This document shows positions 1 to 6,728 of a DNA stretch of 14,103 nucleotides, piece by piece. A program made the translations under genes and the position numbers. The notes beneath the pieces were generated by a model that saw only the letters and a list, made by a program, of their open reading frames with translations, ran no database searches and was not told the DNA's origin. The first letter of the stretch is position 1. Every line of letters begins with the position of its first letter. This DNA is from JAZQNC01 sp045536155 (GTDB lineage Bacteria > Bacillota > Clostridia > Oscillospirales > CAG-272): assembly GCA_045536155.1 (NCBI GenBank), contig JAZSMZ010000084.1, forward strand, positions 1 through 14,103, written 5' to 3'.

Positions 1-269
1 CCGCCGGGTATAAATACTAACGATCCGGGCTTGACATCAAAGGTTTTATCATCCAAATGGATAACAGCTTCGCCTTTTACAATGTAGTAGATTTCATCCT
101 TCTCATGGACACCGCCGGCTGTGGAGCATCCGCCTTTTAATGTTCCTTCATTAATCTGAACGGTTTCGGCACCTGCAACGATGTTATCTAGAATCATTTT
201 AGACGAATATGTTTCGTCCAGAACAAGGGGCTTAACTTCCCATGAATTTATAATTTTTGCCTCAGGCAT
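1..269 (-). CDS. Cupin-domain protein, C-terminus cut by window edge
   Basis: The ATG at 269-267 follows a clear AAGGAG ribosome site 8 nt upstream, and the frame stays open for 89 codons to the left edge, so the C-terminus is missing. The visible part reads as a small single-domain cupin: a beta-rich stretch with GGVHEKDEIYYIVKGEAVIH, matching the first cupin motif (Gly, His, Glu, then Gly), and then VKPGSLVFIPG, the usual lead into the second motif. The His and Glu of motif 1 could bind a metal, but the second-motif His lies beyond the edge. It starts 25 bp after the E2-like gene and is probably the next gene of the same transcript. The substrate is unknown: small cupins in catabolic operons may be sugar isomerases, epimerases or binding proteins. 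The family call is firm and the function is not assignable. Confidence 0.85.
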   Translation of the reverse strand, partial: MPEAKIINSWEVKPLVLDETYSSKMILDNIVAGAETVQINEGTLKGGCSTAGGVHEKDEIYYIVKGEAVIHLDDKTFDVKPGSLVFIPG

Positions 270-294
270 GATTGTATCTCCTTGAAATTAATAA

Positions 295-1305
295 TTACAT
301 TGAAAGCATTAAAGTAGGATTTTCAAGCATAAATGCCATGCGATCGAGAATGTCGGCAGCTTTGCTTGCAGAAAGCTTTTCTGAATCAAATGAGAGCGTG
401 AAGACGACATCATCTCTGTATTTAGCTACACAAAGAATTGCATCAAGCTCTTCGGTCAAAGGCAGAGATGCTTTTGAAATGCGTTTATCTGTAAAATCTG
501 CAACAGCAAAAGACGAAGCAGATTCTACTGAATTGATATCCTTGAGCTTAGAAGCAAATGAAGCAAGTGAGTTAGCCTCACAAGCTGCCAAGAATTCATA
601 AGATTCATCATCATTGTTCTTGGCATATGAGACTGACAATTCTCCTGCTTTTGCAAACGTGTAAGCGACAAAGGTGAAAATATCGCATTCAATTCCTCCC
701 TTGGTGAGCGAAGAAAGGTAAGCAAGAGCAGCAGATGCATCTGCATAAGACTCAAGCATAGATACCGCCGAATAAGAGGCGTTTTCAGGAACATAAGAAA
801 TAATGTCGCGTTCGACAATTATTCCATTACCGCTTCCCTGCAGTTTTCCCTTCCTAAAAGCTTTTTCGTAGTCTACACCACGCTCAATCGCGCGTAATTT
901 GGCACGAGGAGTTATAAACAATCGGTCCGAGGGAGTAATCTGCGGTGCTTTAGTAAGTACTGCGGGAGATCCCACAGGTTTAGGCGCTTCAACAACAGCA
1001 GGTGCGGGTGTTTCGGCAACAGGAGCAGTTGCTGACTGCTTTTTCTCAATTGCAGGGATCTCATCGCCTGCGTCACCTATGAATGCGATAGTTTCGGTAA
1101 TCGGAACTGTTTCGCCTTCTTCAGCGATTATTTTAAGAAGCACACCATCGAACTGTGAGTCAATATCAATTGTAAGCTTGTCTGTTTCCATAGAAAACAG
1201 CGGAGTGCCGGATTTAACGGTTTCACCTTCAGAATAGTACCATTTGATAATAACGCCCTCGGTCATTTGCAGACCCTGCTTGGGCATGATTACATTATTT
1301 ACCAT
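295..1305 (-). CDS. E2-like lipoyl protein with degenerate acyltransferase domain
   Basis: This 336-residue protein has the order of a 2-oxo acid/acetoin dehydrogenase E2. Residues 1-78 are a lipoyl domain with the METDKLT motif (lipoyl Lys43). Residues about 85-125 are an Ala/Pro/Val linker. Residues about 130-172 are a peripheral subunit-binding domain (ITPRAKLRAIERG). The remaining 160 or so residues are a shortened relative of the acyltransferase core. Near the C-terminus, TLSFD is followed by SEKLSAS (residues 308-314) where active E2s have HRVVDGA, so both the catalytic His and the Asp are gone. LENP follows as in true E2s, so this is substitution rather than frameshift. The start has a GGAGG site 8 nt upstream and lies 20 bp after E1 beta. 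It probably carries swinging lipoyl arms and binds partners (an E3-binding-protein-like role). Thioester transfer to CoA by this subunit is doubtful. Confidence 0.88.
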   Translation of the reverse strand: MVNNVIMPKQGLQMTEGVIIKWYYSEGETVKSGTPLFSMETDKLTIDIDSQFDGVLLKIIAEEGETVPITETIAFIGDAGDEIPAIEKKQSATAPVAETPAPAVVEAPKPVGSPAVLTKAPQITPSDRLFITPRAKLRAIERGVDYEKAFRKGKLQGSGNGIIVERDIISYVPENASYSAVSMLESYADASAALAYLSSLTKGGIECDIFTFVAYTFAKAGELSVSYAKNNDDESYEFLAACEANSLASFASKLKDINSVESASSFAVADFTDKRISKASLPLTEELDAILCVAKYRDDVVFTLSFDSEKLSASKAADILDRMAFMLENPTLMLSM

Positions 1306-1325
1306 TGCTCTTCCCTCCTATGCAA

Positions 1326-2309
1326 TTAAGCAAGCCAAAGAGACTTCTTAACGGCGTTGTAGATGTCGTCGGGCTGAGGAACAACAGCGTTTTCAAGGGT
1401 AAGATTGAAGGGGAGCGGACAGGATTTTGCGCCGAGTCTGATTACGGGAGCATCGAGATATTCGAATGCATTTTCCATGATCTGAGATGCAATTTCTGCA
1501 CCTATTCCGCAAGTTTTGTGTGCCTCATGAACAACTACGCAACGTCCGGTCTTTTTGACGGAGTTGACAATCGTGTCAATATCAAGCGGAACGATTGTAC
1601 GAGGGTCGATAACCTCGCAGTCAATTCCCTCTTTTGCGAGTCTTTCGGCAACCTCAAGCGATTTTTTAACGTATGTATGGGTTGCAACGATTGTAACGTC
1701 ACTTCCCTCTCTTGCAACGTTGGCATGGCCCCATTCGATCATGAAATCGGGATCGTCCGGTACGTCGCACTTATCGATATAGAGAGCCTTGTGCTCAATA
1801 ATCATGGTGGGGTTGTCATCGCGGATAGCTGCACGAAGGAGTCCTGCGGCATCTGCGGCATTGGAAGGCATTGCAACCTTCAGACCCGGATAGTGCATAA
1901 AGGGAGCTTCCATACTCTGAGAGTGTGTAGCCGCATTACCGCGTCCTACGCCCTGCTGACCGCGAATTACTAACGGAATCTTTGCCTTACCGCCGAAAAT
2001 GTAGCGGGTCTTGGCAACTTGGTTGATAATCTGGTCCATGGAAACGAATGCGAAATCCATGTACATAAGCTCAACAATAGGTCTCATACCTGCACAAGCT
2101 GCGCCAAGTCCTGCACCAACAAATCCTGCTTCGGAGATAGGTGTATTACGAACACGCTCAGTTCCGAATTCGGGAGCGAGATCACGGGTACAACCGAAAA
2201 TGCCTCCTAAAACTTCGATGTCTTCGCCCATTATGAATACTTTTTCATCGCGGCGCATTTCTTCAGCAATTACATCACGAATTGCAACAGCATAACTCTT
2301 AACAGACAT
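1326..2309 (-). CDS. Acetoin/pyruvate dehydrogenase E1 component, beta subunit
   Basis: This 327-residue protein is the beta half of a two-subunit thiamine-diphosphate E1 (pyruvate, branched-chain or acetoin dehydrogenase family). The N-terminal pyrimidine-binding half has MGEDIEVLGGIFGCT and PISEAGFVG, whose Glu60 is the residue that activates the cofactor. His130 in GNAATHSQS is at the usual active-site His position. The C-terminal transketolase-like domain is complete (IDPRTIVPLD; VVVHEAHKTCGIGAEIA). Its length matches AcoB/PdhB proteins. The ATG is separated by one base from the E1 alpha stop and uses a near-perfect GGAGGTGA site inside the end of that gene, so the two subunits are translationally coupled. 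The sequence fits the acetoin-dehydrogenase branch best, but the substrate cannot be fixed from this subunit. Confidence 0.95.
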   Translation of the reverse strand: MSVKSYAVAIRDVIAEEMRRDEKVFIMGEDIEVLGGIFGCTRDLAPEFGTERVRNTPISEAGFVGAGLGAACAGMRPIVELMYMDFAFVSMDQIINQVAKTRYIFGGKAKIPLVIRGQQGVGRGNAATHSQSMEAPFMHYPGLKVAMPSNAADAAGLLRAAIRDDNPTMIIEHKALYIDKCDVPDDPDFMIEWGHANVAREGSDVTIVATHTYVKKSLEVAERLAKEGIDCEVIDPRTIVPLDIDTIVNSVKKTGRCVVVHEAHKTCGIGAEIASQIMENAFEYLDAPVIRLGAKSCPLPFNLTLENAVVPQPDDIYNAVKKSLWLA

Positions 2310-2310
2310 T

Positions 2311-3291
2311 TTATTTCACCTCCGGAGTGTAGAATACATCGTCCATAACCTTAGCAGGATCGGGCTCGGGTGAATTGAGTGCGAACTGTTCTGCTTCATC
2401 GATCTCAGCCTGAGCCTTCTGCTCGAGAGCATCAAGCTCCTCAGCAGTAGCTATGCCATTTTCGATAAGGTATGTGCGGTGACGCATAATTGGGTCTTTC
2501 TTCTTCCATTCTTCAACCTCTTCGCGAGTGCGGTAAGGCTGAGGGTCGCCAGTCCAGTGACCGAGCCAACGGTAGGTTTTGCACTCGATGAGGGTGGGAC
2601 CGCCGCCGTTACGAGCGTTTTCAATAGCGCTCTCTGCGGCGTTGAGGATAGCCATAACGTCATTACCGTCTACTGTTACACCGGGCATATCGTATCCTGC
2701 TGCACGCACAGAGATGTCTTCAACAGCGGTACTCTGCCAAAGCGGAACAGAGATACCGTATCCGTTGTTTTCGCAAACAAATATCGCGGGAAGCTTCCAT
2801 ACTGCGGCAAGGTTGAGCGCTTCATGGAATACACCTTCATTGGAAGCACCGTCGCCGAAGAAGGAGACTGCAACGTTGTCTGTTCCCTGCATTTTTGCGG
2901 CAAGAGCTGCACCAACTGCAATAGGCATACCGCCTGCAACGATTGCGTTCGCACCGAGATTACCGCCGTCAACGTCGGCAATATGCATAGATCCTCCGCG
3001 ACCGTGGCAGTAACCGGTGTCGCGTCCCATGAGCTCTGCGAGCGCATTGCGTACATCAGCACCCTTTGCGATGCAATGTCCGTGTCCACGGTGCGTGCTT
3101 GCTATGTAGTCAGATTTACGAAGGAGCGCGCAGACAGTTGCAGGAGTTGCCTCCTGGCCTACGCAAAGATGGACAGAACCGCGAAGCTTGTTTGCTTCAA
3201 ACAAAGCAAGAGCTTTAAGCTCAAAATCGCGGATCAGATTCATCATATAATAGATATCGACCAGCATTTTGTTATCCATATTTAATGCCAT
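2311..3291 (-). CDS. Acetoin/pyruvate dehydrogenase E1 component, alpha subunit
   Basis: This 326-residue thiamine-diphosphate subunit has the cofactor motif running from GDGASNEG (GDG at 146-148) to ENNGYGIS (NN at 175-176), which ligates Mg and diphosphate. The stretch STHRGHGHCIAKG (65-77) is the form I associate with acetoin dehydrogenase AcoA rather than classical pyruvate dehydrogenase. AcoA/AcoB cleave acetoin to acetaldehyde plus a lipoyl-bound acetyl group, which suits the acetaldehyde dehydrogenase in the same operon. The start is 3291: the in-frame codon just before it is TAA, so no longer form exists. Met5 (3279) and Met9 (3267) are alternatives but also lack an adjacent SD. A 70-bp gap with a strong hairpin separates it from the CoA ligase genes. 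Family very secure; acetoin as substrate moderately likely. Confidence 0.95.
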   Translation of the reverse strand: MALNMDNKMLVDIYYMMNLIRDFELKALALFEANKLRGSVHLCVGQEATPATVCALLRKSDYIASTHRGHGHCIAKGADVRNALAELMGRDTGYCHGRGGSMHIADVDGGNLGANAIVAGGMPIAVGAALAAKMQGTDNVAVSFFGDGASNEGVFHEALNLAAVWKLPAIFVCENNGYGISVPLWQSTAVEDISVRAAGYDMPGVTVDGNDVMAILNAAESAIENARNGGGPTLIECKTYRWLGHWTGDPQPYRTREEVEEWKKKDPIMRHRTYLIENGIATAEELDALEQKAQAEIDEAEQFALNSPEPDPAKVMDDVFYTPEVK

Positions 3292-3294
3292 TTA

Positions 3295-3328
3295 TCTGCG
3301 CGGCACATCAATTGGTGTTCCGCGCAGA
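3295..3328 (-). other. Hairpin immediately before the E1 alpha start codon
   Basis: A perfect 9-bp GC-rich inverted repeat (TCTGCGCGG, 3295-3303, with CCGCGCAGA, 3320-3328) encloses 16 nt, part of which can pair further. In the minus-strand transcript it ends three bases before the E1 alpha ATG. No U-run follows, so it is not an ordinary intrinsic terminator. It lies in the largest gap of the operon (70 bp) and may act in translation control or mRNA processing between the CoA-ligase genes and the E1/E2 genes. Confidence 0.75.
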
Positions 3329-3333
3329 AATAA

Positions 3334-3340
3334 CCCTTCT
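3334..3340 (-). promoter_or_regulatory. Distant Shine-Dalgarno-like site for E1 alpha
   Basis: On the minus strand this reads AGAAGGG, the only SD-like sequence before the E1 alpha start. It is 42 nt from the ATG, far too distant on a linear mRNA. The 34-nt hairpin at 3295-3328 lies between them. If it folds, the remaining spacing is 5 plus 3, or 8 nt, which is normal. Pairing and spacing are read directly; use as a ribosome site is inferred. Confidence 0.45.
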
Positions 3341-3361
3341 GTTAAAATAAAATTTAGTGAA

Positions 3362-4231
3362 TCAAAGTAATGTTTTAAGGATTCTGACGATGTCAGATGT
3401 GGTTTCAGCGATGTGCACACCGGCGTCGCGGAGAGCTGCTTCCTTAGACTGAGCGCTTCCGGTACCGTCGGCAGAAACAATAGCGCCTGCATGACCCATG
3501 CTACGTCCGCGAGGAGCATTCTTACCTGCTATCAAAGCGATAACGGGCTTTGTTACATGCTCTTTGATATATGCGGCTGCCTGCTCTTCTGCGGCACCGC
3601 CAATCTCGCCGATGATAACGATAACCTTTGTCTGCTCATCAGCTTCAAAGAGAGGAAGAAGCTCAAGGAAGGAGGATCCGGGAACCATATCACCGCCAAC
3701 GCCCACGCAGGTAGACTGTCCGATGCCGGAATTGGTCATCATAAATACAGTTTCATAGCAGTTTGTCGCGGAACGTGACATAATACCTACATTTCCCTCA
3801 GAGAAGATACGGTGCGCCATAAAGCCCGCTTTCGATTTGCCGGGGGAAATTACTCCGAAAGAGTTCGGGCCGATTACACGTGTTCCTTTAGCCTTTGCAG
3901 CCCAATATACACGCATCATATCGTGTACGGGAACATGCTCTGCAATAGTAATAACTGTTTCAATTCCTGCATCAATTGCTTCTAAAGCACCCGATGCCAT
4001 GTAAGCAGCGGGAACGAAGATAACCGAGCAATTTGCGCCGGTGGCTTCTTTAGCTTCGCGCACAGTGTCAAATACAGGAATACCCATAATGGTCTGTCCG
4101 CCTTTACCGGGGGTAACACCAGCCACAACATTGGTGCCATATTCAAGCATCTGCTCTGTGTGGAAGCTTCCCTCACGTCCTGTGATACCCTGGACGATAA
4201 GTCGTGTATTCTTATCTACTAAAATACTCAT
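3362..4231 (-). CDS. ADP-forming acyl-CoA ligase, alpha subunit (SucD-like)
   Basis: This 289-residue protein matches succinyl-CoA synthetase alpha in length and order. A CoA-binding Rossmann domain (VQGITGREGSFHTEQMLEYG) is followed by a ligase domain with IGEIGG (Glu210) and SMGHAGAIVS, whose His247 is the phosphorylated active-site residue. GIGQSTCVGVGGD is also kept. The CoA/acid pocket differs from canonical SucD: GPNSFGVISPG (121-131) replaces GPNCPGIITPG, and RSATNCYE (153-160) replaces the RSGTLTYE form. The ATG overlaps the beta-subunit stop (ATGA), the usual sign of a 1:1 complex. With the acylating aldehyde dehydrogenase directly upstream, the likely reaction is acyl-CoA + ADP + Pi to acid + ATP (or the reverse). 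The acid is inferred to be acetate or another small acid; succinate is not excluded. Confidence 0.93.
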   Translation of the reverse strand: MSILVDKNTRLIVQGITGREGSFHTEQMLEYGTNVVAGVTPGKGGQTIMGIPVFDTVREAKEATGANCSVIFVPAAYMASGALEAIDAGIETVITIAEHVPVHDMMRVYWAAKAKGTRVIGPNSFGVISPGKSKAGFMAHRIFSEGNVGIMSRSATNCYETVFMMTNSGIGQSTCVGVGGDMVPGSSFLELLPLFEADEQTKVIVIIGEIGGAAEEQAAAYIKEHVTKPVIALIAGKNAPRGRSMGHAGAIVSADGTGSAQSKEAALRDAGVHIAETTSDIVRILKTLL

Positions 4232-5343
4232 TTTACTATACCGTCCTTTCTCTGCTTTGCAATGAGTTCAACGCCTTCAACAAGGCCTGCGGCATAGTCA
4301 ACGCCGCTTACTCCGCTGAGTATCTCAAGGCCCTTTTCCTTGTTTGTACCCTCAAAACGGGCTACAACAGGCTTATTAATGCCGTATTCTTCAATAGCGG
4401 CTCTGATACCGCCGGCAACCTCATCACAGCGAGTAATACCGCCGAAGATGTTGATGAATACCTGCTTGATTTCCTTTTCGCAGGAAATAATGCGAACTGC
4501 CTCGCGGATTCTTTCTGCAGTAGCTCCTCCGCCAAGGTCAAGAGTTGCACGAACGGTAATTCCCTTGGTTGCAAGAGCATCCATGCAGGACATGAGCATG
4601 CCCGATCCGTTGGACATTACTGCAATGTCACCAGACATATCGCAGGGGATGTAGAGGAAGTTAAACTTTTCAGCCTCGATCGAGAGCTCGTGACGTTCAA
4701 ATGTAGCCGCATAATCAGCAAGATCGGGGTGACGCTTCATTGCGCTGTCGTCAACGGTAACCTTACCGTCGATTGCGATAAATCCGCCGTCCTCTGTAGG
4801 AGAAAGCGGGTTGATCTCGCAAAGGAGACAATCGTACTCGCAGAACAGCTTATAGAACTTCTGCAAAAGCGCATAGAATTCCTTGGAAGGATTGAGATAG
4901 CGAGCGTGATAGTCGCGAAGACCGATAACGGGATTGATCGGTACGCGCTTGACTGCTTCGGGATGTGCTTCGATATCCATACCTCCCTGATCGCAGTAAA
5001 GAATAACAGGGCAATTGAGTGCACGGTCAAGTGTAATTGCAAGATATATTTCACTCATAATGGGATGAGCATATGTAACAAGCGCGTTCTTTACCTCGTG
5101 TCCTTTAATGGACATGCCGATAATATCGCTTGCAGCCTTCTTGGCAGCTTCCTTGTCCTTGCAGAACTTGATTCCACCGGCCTTGCCGCGTCCGCCGGTA
5201 GGAACCTGTGCTTTGATCATTACGGGGTATTCGGGCATACCCTCGTTGTCGAGTTCATCAGCTGATGTGATGATAGGTCCGTTAGTTGCTGCGATGCCAT
5301 ACTGAATAAACAGCTGCTTCGCTCTGTATTCCATTAAATCCAT
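4228..5343 (-). CDS. ADP-forming acyl-CoA ligase, beta subunit (SucC-like)
   Basis: This 371-residue protein is slightly shorter than typical SucC (about 385-390). It has an N-terminal ATP-grasp domain (KAQVPTGGRGKAGGIKF; metal-site EINPLSPTEDGG) and a C-terminal CoA-ligase domain (TLDLGGGATAERI, NIFGGITRCD, RFEGTNKEKG). The nucleotide-grasp loop has Thr where SucC usually has His (AQVHAGGRGKAGG). The start at 5343 aligns MDLMEYRAKQLF with the family N-terminus MNLHEYQAKELF. An upstream TTG at 5352 and an internal ATG at 5334 fit less well. The ATG shares one base with the aldehyde dehydrogenase stop (TAATG) and the end overlaps the alpha gene by 4 bp, so three genes are coupled. No other TCA-cycle gene is nearby, which favours an energy-conserving acyl-CoA ligase over a TCA role. 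Confidence 0.93.
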   Translation of the reverse strand: MDLMEYRAKQLFIQYGIAATNGPIITSADELDNEGMPEYPVMIKAQVPTGGRGKAGGIKFCKDKEAAKKAASDIIGMSIKGHEVKNALVTYAHPIMSEIYLAITLDRALNCPVILYCDQGGMDIEAHPEAVKRVPINPVIGLRDYHARYLNPSKEFYALLQKFYKLFCEYDCLLCEINPLSPTEDGGFIAIDGKVTVDDSAMKRHPDLADYAATFERHELSIEAEKFNFLYIPCDMSGDIAVMSNGSGMLMSCMDALATKGITVRATLDLGGGATAERIREAVRIISCEKEIKQVFINIFGGITRCDEVAGGIRAAIEEYGINKPVVARFEGTNKEKGLEILSGVSGVDYAAGLVEGVELIAKQRKDGIVK

Positions 5344-6707
5344 TATGCCCAAACCTCGTCGTCTGTAGGAGTGTATGCATTCTTCTTGGGATATGCAATT
5401 CTGATTACATTAAGCAGGTGCTTATAGCTGAAGTTTTCGGAAATAGAGTTGTTACCCCAGGAAGCACAGCCAAGAGTAGTGGTAGGTGTGAGAGAATTTG
5501 TGAATGCACCACCGTTCTGTGTAGAACAGATCTGATTGATAAGCACGCGGGAAACGGTGAGGGTTTCACCTGCATATTCAACATTTTCTTTATTGTTAGA
5601 GTGGATAGAGACAGAATGTCCGCGTCCGTCAACGTCGAGGTTAGACTGAGCAATTGCTACAGCTTCTTTGAATGTATCATAAGCGTATGTAGAGATAACA
5701 GGACACATCTTTTCCTTTGAAAGGAGGCAGCCCTTGCCAGCAAAAGGTGCTTTTACAAGGATTACACGGGTGTTTGCAGGAACATCAATGCCACAGGCTT
5801 CAGCAACCTTTATGGCAGACATACCAACGAGATTCTTGTTCATTACTCCGTTCGGGAAAAGGGTTTCTGTGATGTGAGAAACTGTTGCCTCATCATCAAT
5901 GTAATAGCAGCCGTTCTTTACAAATTCAGCGATGATTTCTTCATACTGCTCCTTGGGAAGAATAGCAGTCTGTTCACCGGAACAAATGATACCGTTGTCA
6001 AATTCGCGGCCTGCAATAATCTTCGGAACAGCATCGGTGATATCAACACCGCGGTCAATGATGCACTGTACGTTTCCAACGCCAACGCCGTAAGCAGGTT
6101 TACCGCTGGAATAAGCAGACTTAACCATGGGCATGCCGCCTGTTGCGCCAACAACGTCAACGGCCTTCATAAGCTCACTGGAAAGCTCTACGGTGGGCTC
6201 TTCGATTATCTGAATAAGATTATCGGGTGCACCGAGTGCCTTAATTGCTTCGTTAATAAGACGAACGGTTTCAGCAGAACATTTTTTTGCTCTGGGGTGA
6301 GGGCCGATGATGATTGAGTTGCCGCCCTTTAAGGCAAACATAGCATTGCACATAGGGGTAACAATGGGATTGGTGCAAGGTGTAACCGCACCGACAACAC
6401 CGACGGGACGAGCAACTTCAACAATGCCGCTTTCCTCATCACGGGAAATAATACCCTTGGATTTAACACCCTTGAGAGAATTCCAGATGATTTTGGATTT
6501 TCCCATGTTCTTCTTTATTTTATCGGCATAAACACCCATGCGGGTCTCTTCGGCCGCCATTTTAGCGAGAGGGTCTGCATTGTCAAAAACCGTCTTTGCG
6601 ATAGCACGTACGATCTCGTCTGTCTTTTCCTGCGAGAACTTTTCAAATTCTCTTTGCGCTGCTCTTGATTTTTCAACAAGTTCAGCAATAAATTCTTTTG
6701 CTTCCAT
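5343..6707 (-). CDS. CoA-acylating aldehyde dehydrogenase
   Basis: This 454-residue protein is of the acylating aldehyde dehydrogenase family (EutE, PduP, SauS, AdhE N-terminal half): aldehyde + CoA + NAD to acyl-CoA + NADH. Evidence: the cofactor-binding region PVGVVGAVTPCTNPIVTPM; GATGGMPMVKSA; the catalytic Cys242 in FDNGIICSGEQ; and YGVGVGNVQC in place of the ELGG motif that carries the general-base Glu of hydrolytic ALDHs, which points to the CoA-acylating type. The start is the ATG at 6707, with GAAAGGA 12 nt upstream; the TTG at 6728 is part of that SD region. With deoC in the same operon, acetaldehyde is the natural substrate. The pairing with a SucCD-like ligase also recalls sulfoacetaldehyde (SauS) systems, so another short aldehyde is possible. 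Confidence 0.92.
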   Translation of the reverse strand: MEAKEFIAELVEKSRAAQREFEKFSQEKTDEIVRAIAKTVFDNADPLAKMAAEETRMGVYADKIKKNMGKSKIIWNSLKGVKSKGIISRDEESGIVEVARPVGVVGAVTPCTNPIVTPMCNAMFALKGGNSIIIGPHPRAKKCSAETVRLINEAIKALGAPDNLIQIIEEPTVELSSELMKAVDVVGATGGMPMVKSAYSSGKPAYGVGVGNVQCIIDRGVDITDAVPKIIAGREFDNGIICSGEQTAILPKEQYEEIIAEFVKNGCYYIDDEATVSHITETLFPNGVMNKNLVGMSAIKVAEACGIDVPANTRVILVKAPFAGKGCLLSKEKMCPVISTYAYDTFKEAVAIAQSNLDVDGRGHSVSIHSNNKENVEYAGETLTVSRVLINQICSTQNGGAFTNSLTPTTTLGCASWGNNSISENFSYKHLLNVIRIAYPKKNAYTPTDDEVWA

Positions 6708-6728
6708 GATGATATATATTCCTTTCAA

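Noticed and set aside
3292..3361. Intrinsic terminator between the CoA ligase and E1 alpha genes
   Set aside because: The hairpin is strong but is followed by AUAAAUGGC rather than a U-run, and the E1 start codon is three bases away.
3292..3400. Internal promoter before E1 alpha, and a lone TGTTAAA half-site at 3340-3346
   Set aside because: No -35/-10 pair with acceptable match and spacing was seen; one 7-mer in AT-rich DNA is expected by chance.
4204..5265. Long open frame on the plus strand (about 350 codons) opposite the CoA-ligase beta gene; similar shorter ones at 11715-12548, 2479-3285 and 1305-1973
   Set aside because: Each lies antisense to a gene with clear family motifs, has no recognisable domain, and is Cys/Asn-rich as expected for a complement-strand shadow.
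4228..6707. Sulfoacetate/sulfoacetaldehyde pathway
   Set aside because: Only the dehydrogenase and ligase fit; no sulfite-lyase, sulfonate transporter or isethionate gene is visible. Kept only as an alternative for the substrate.
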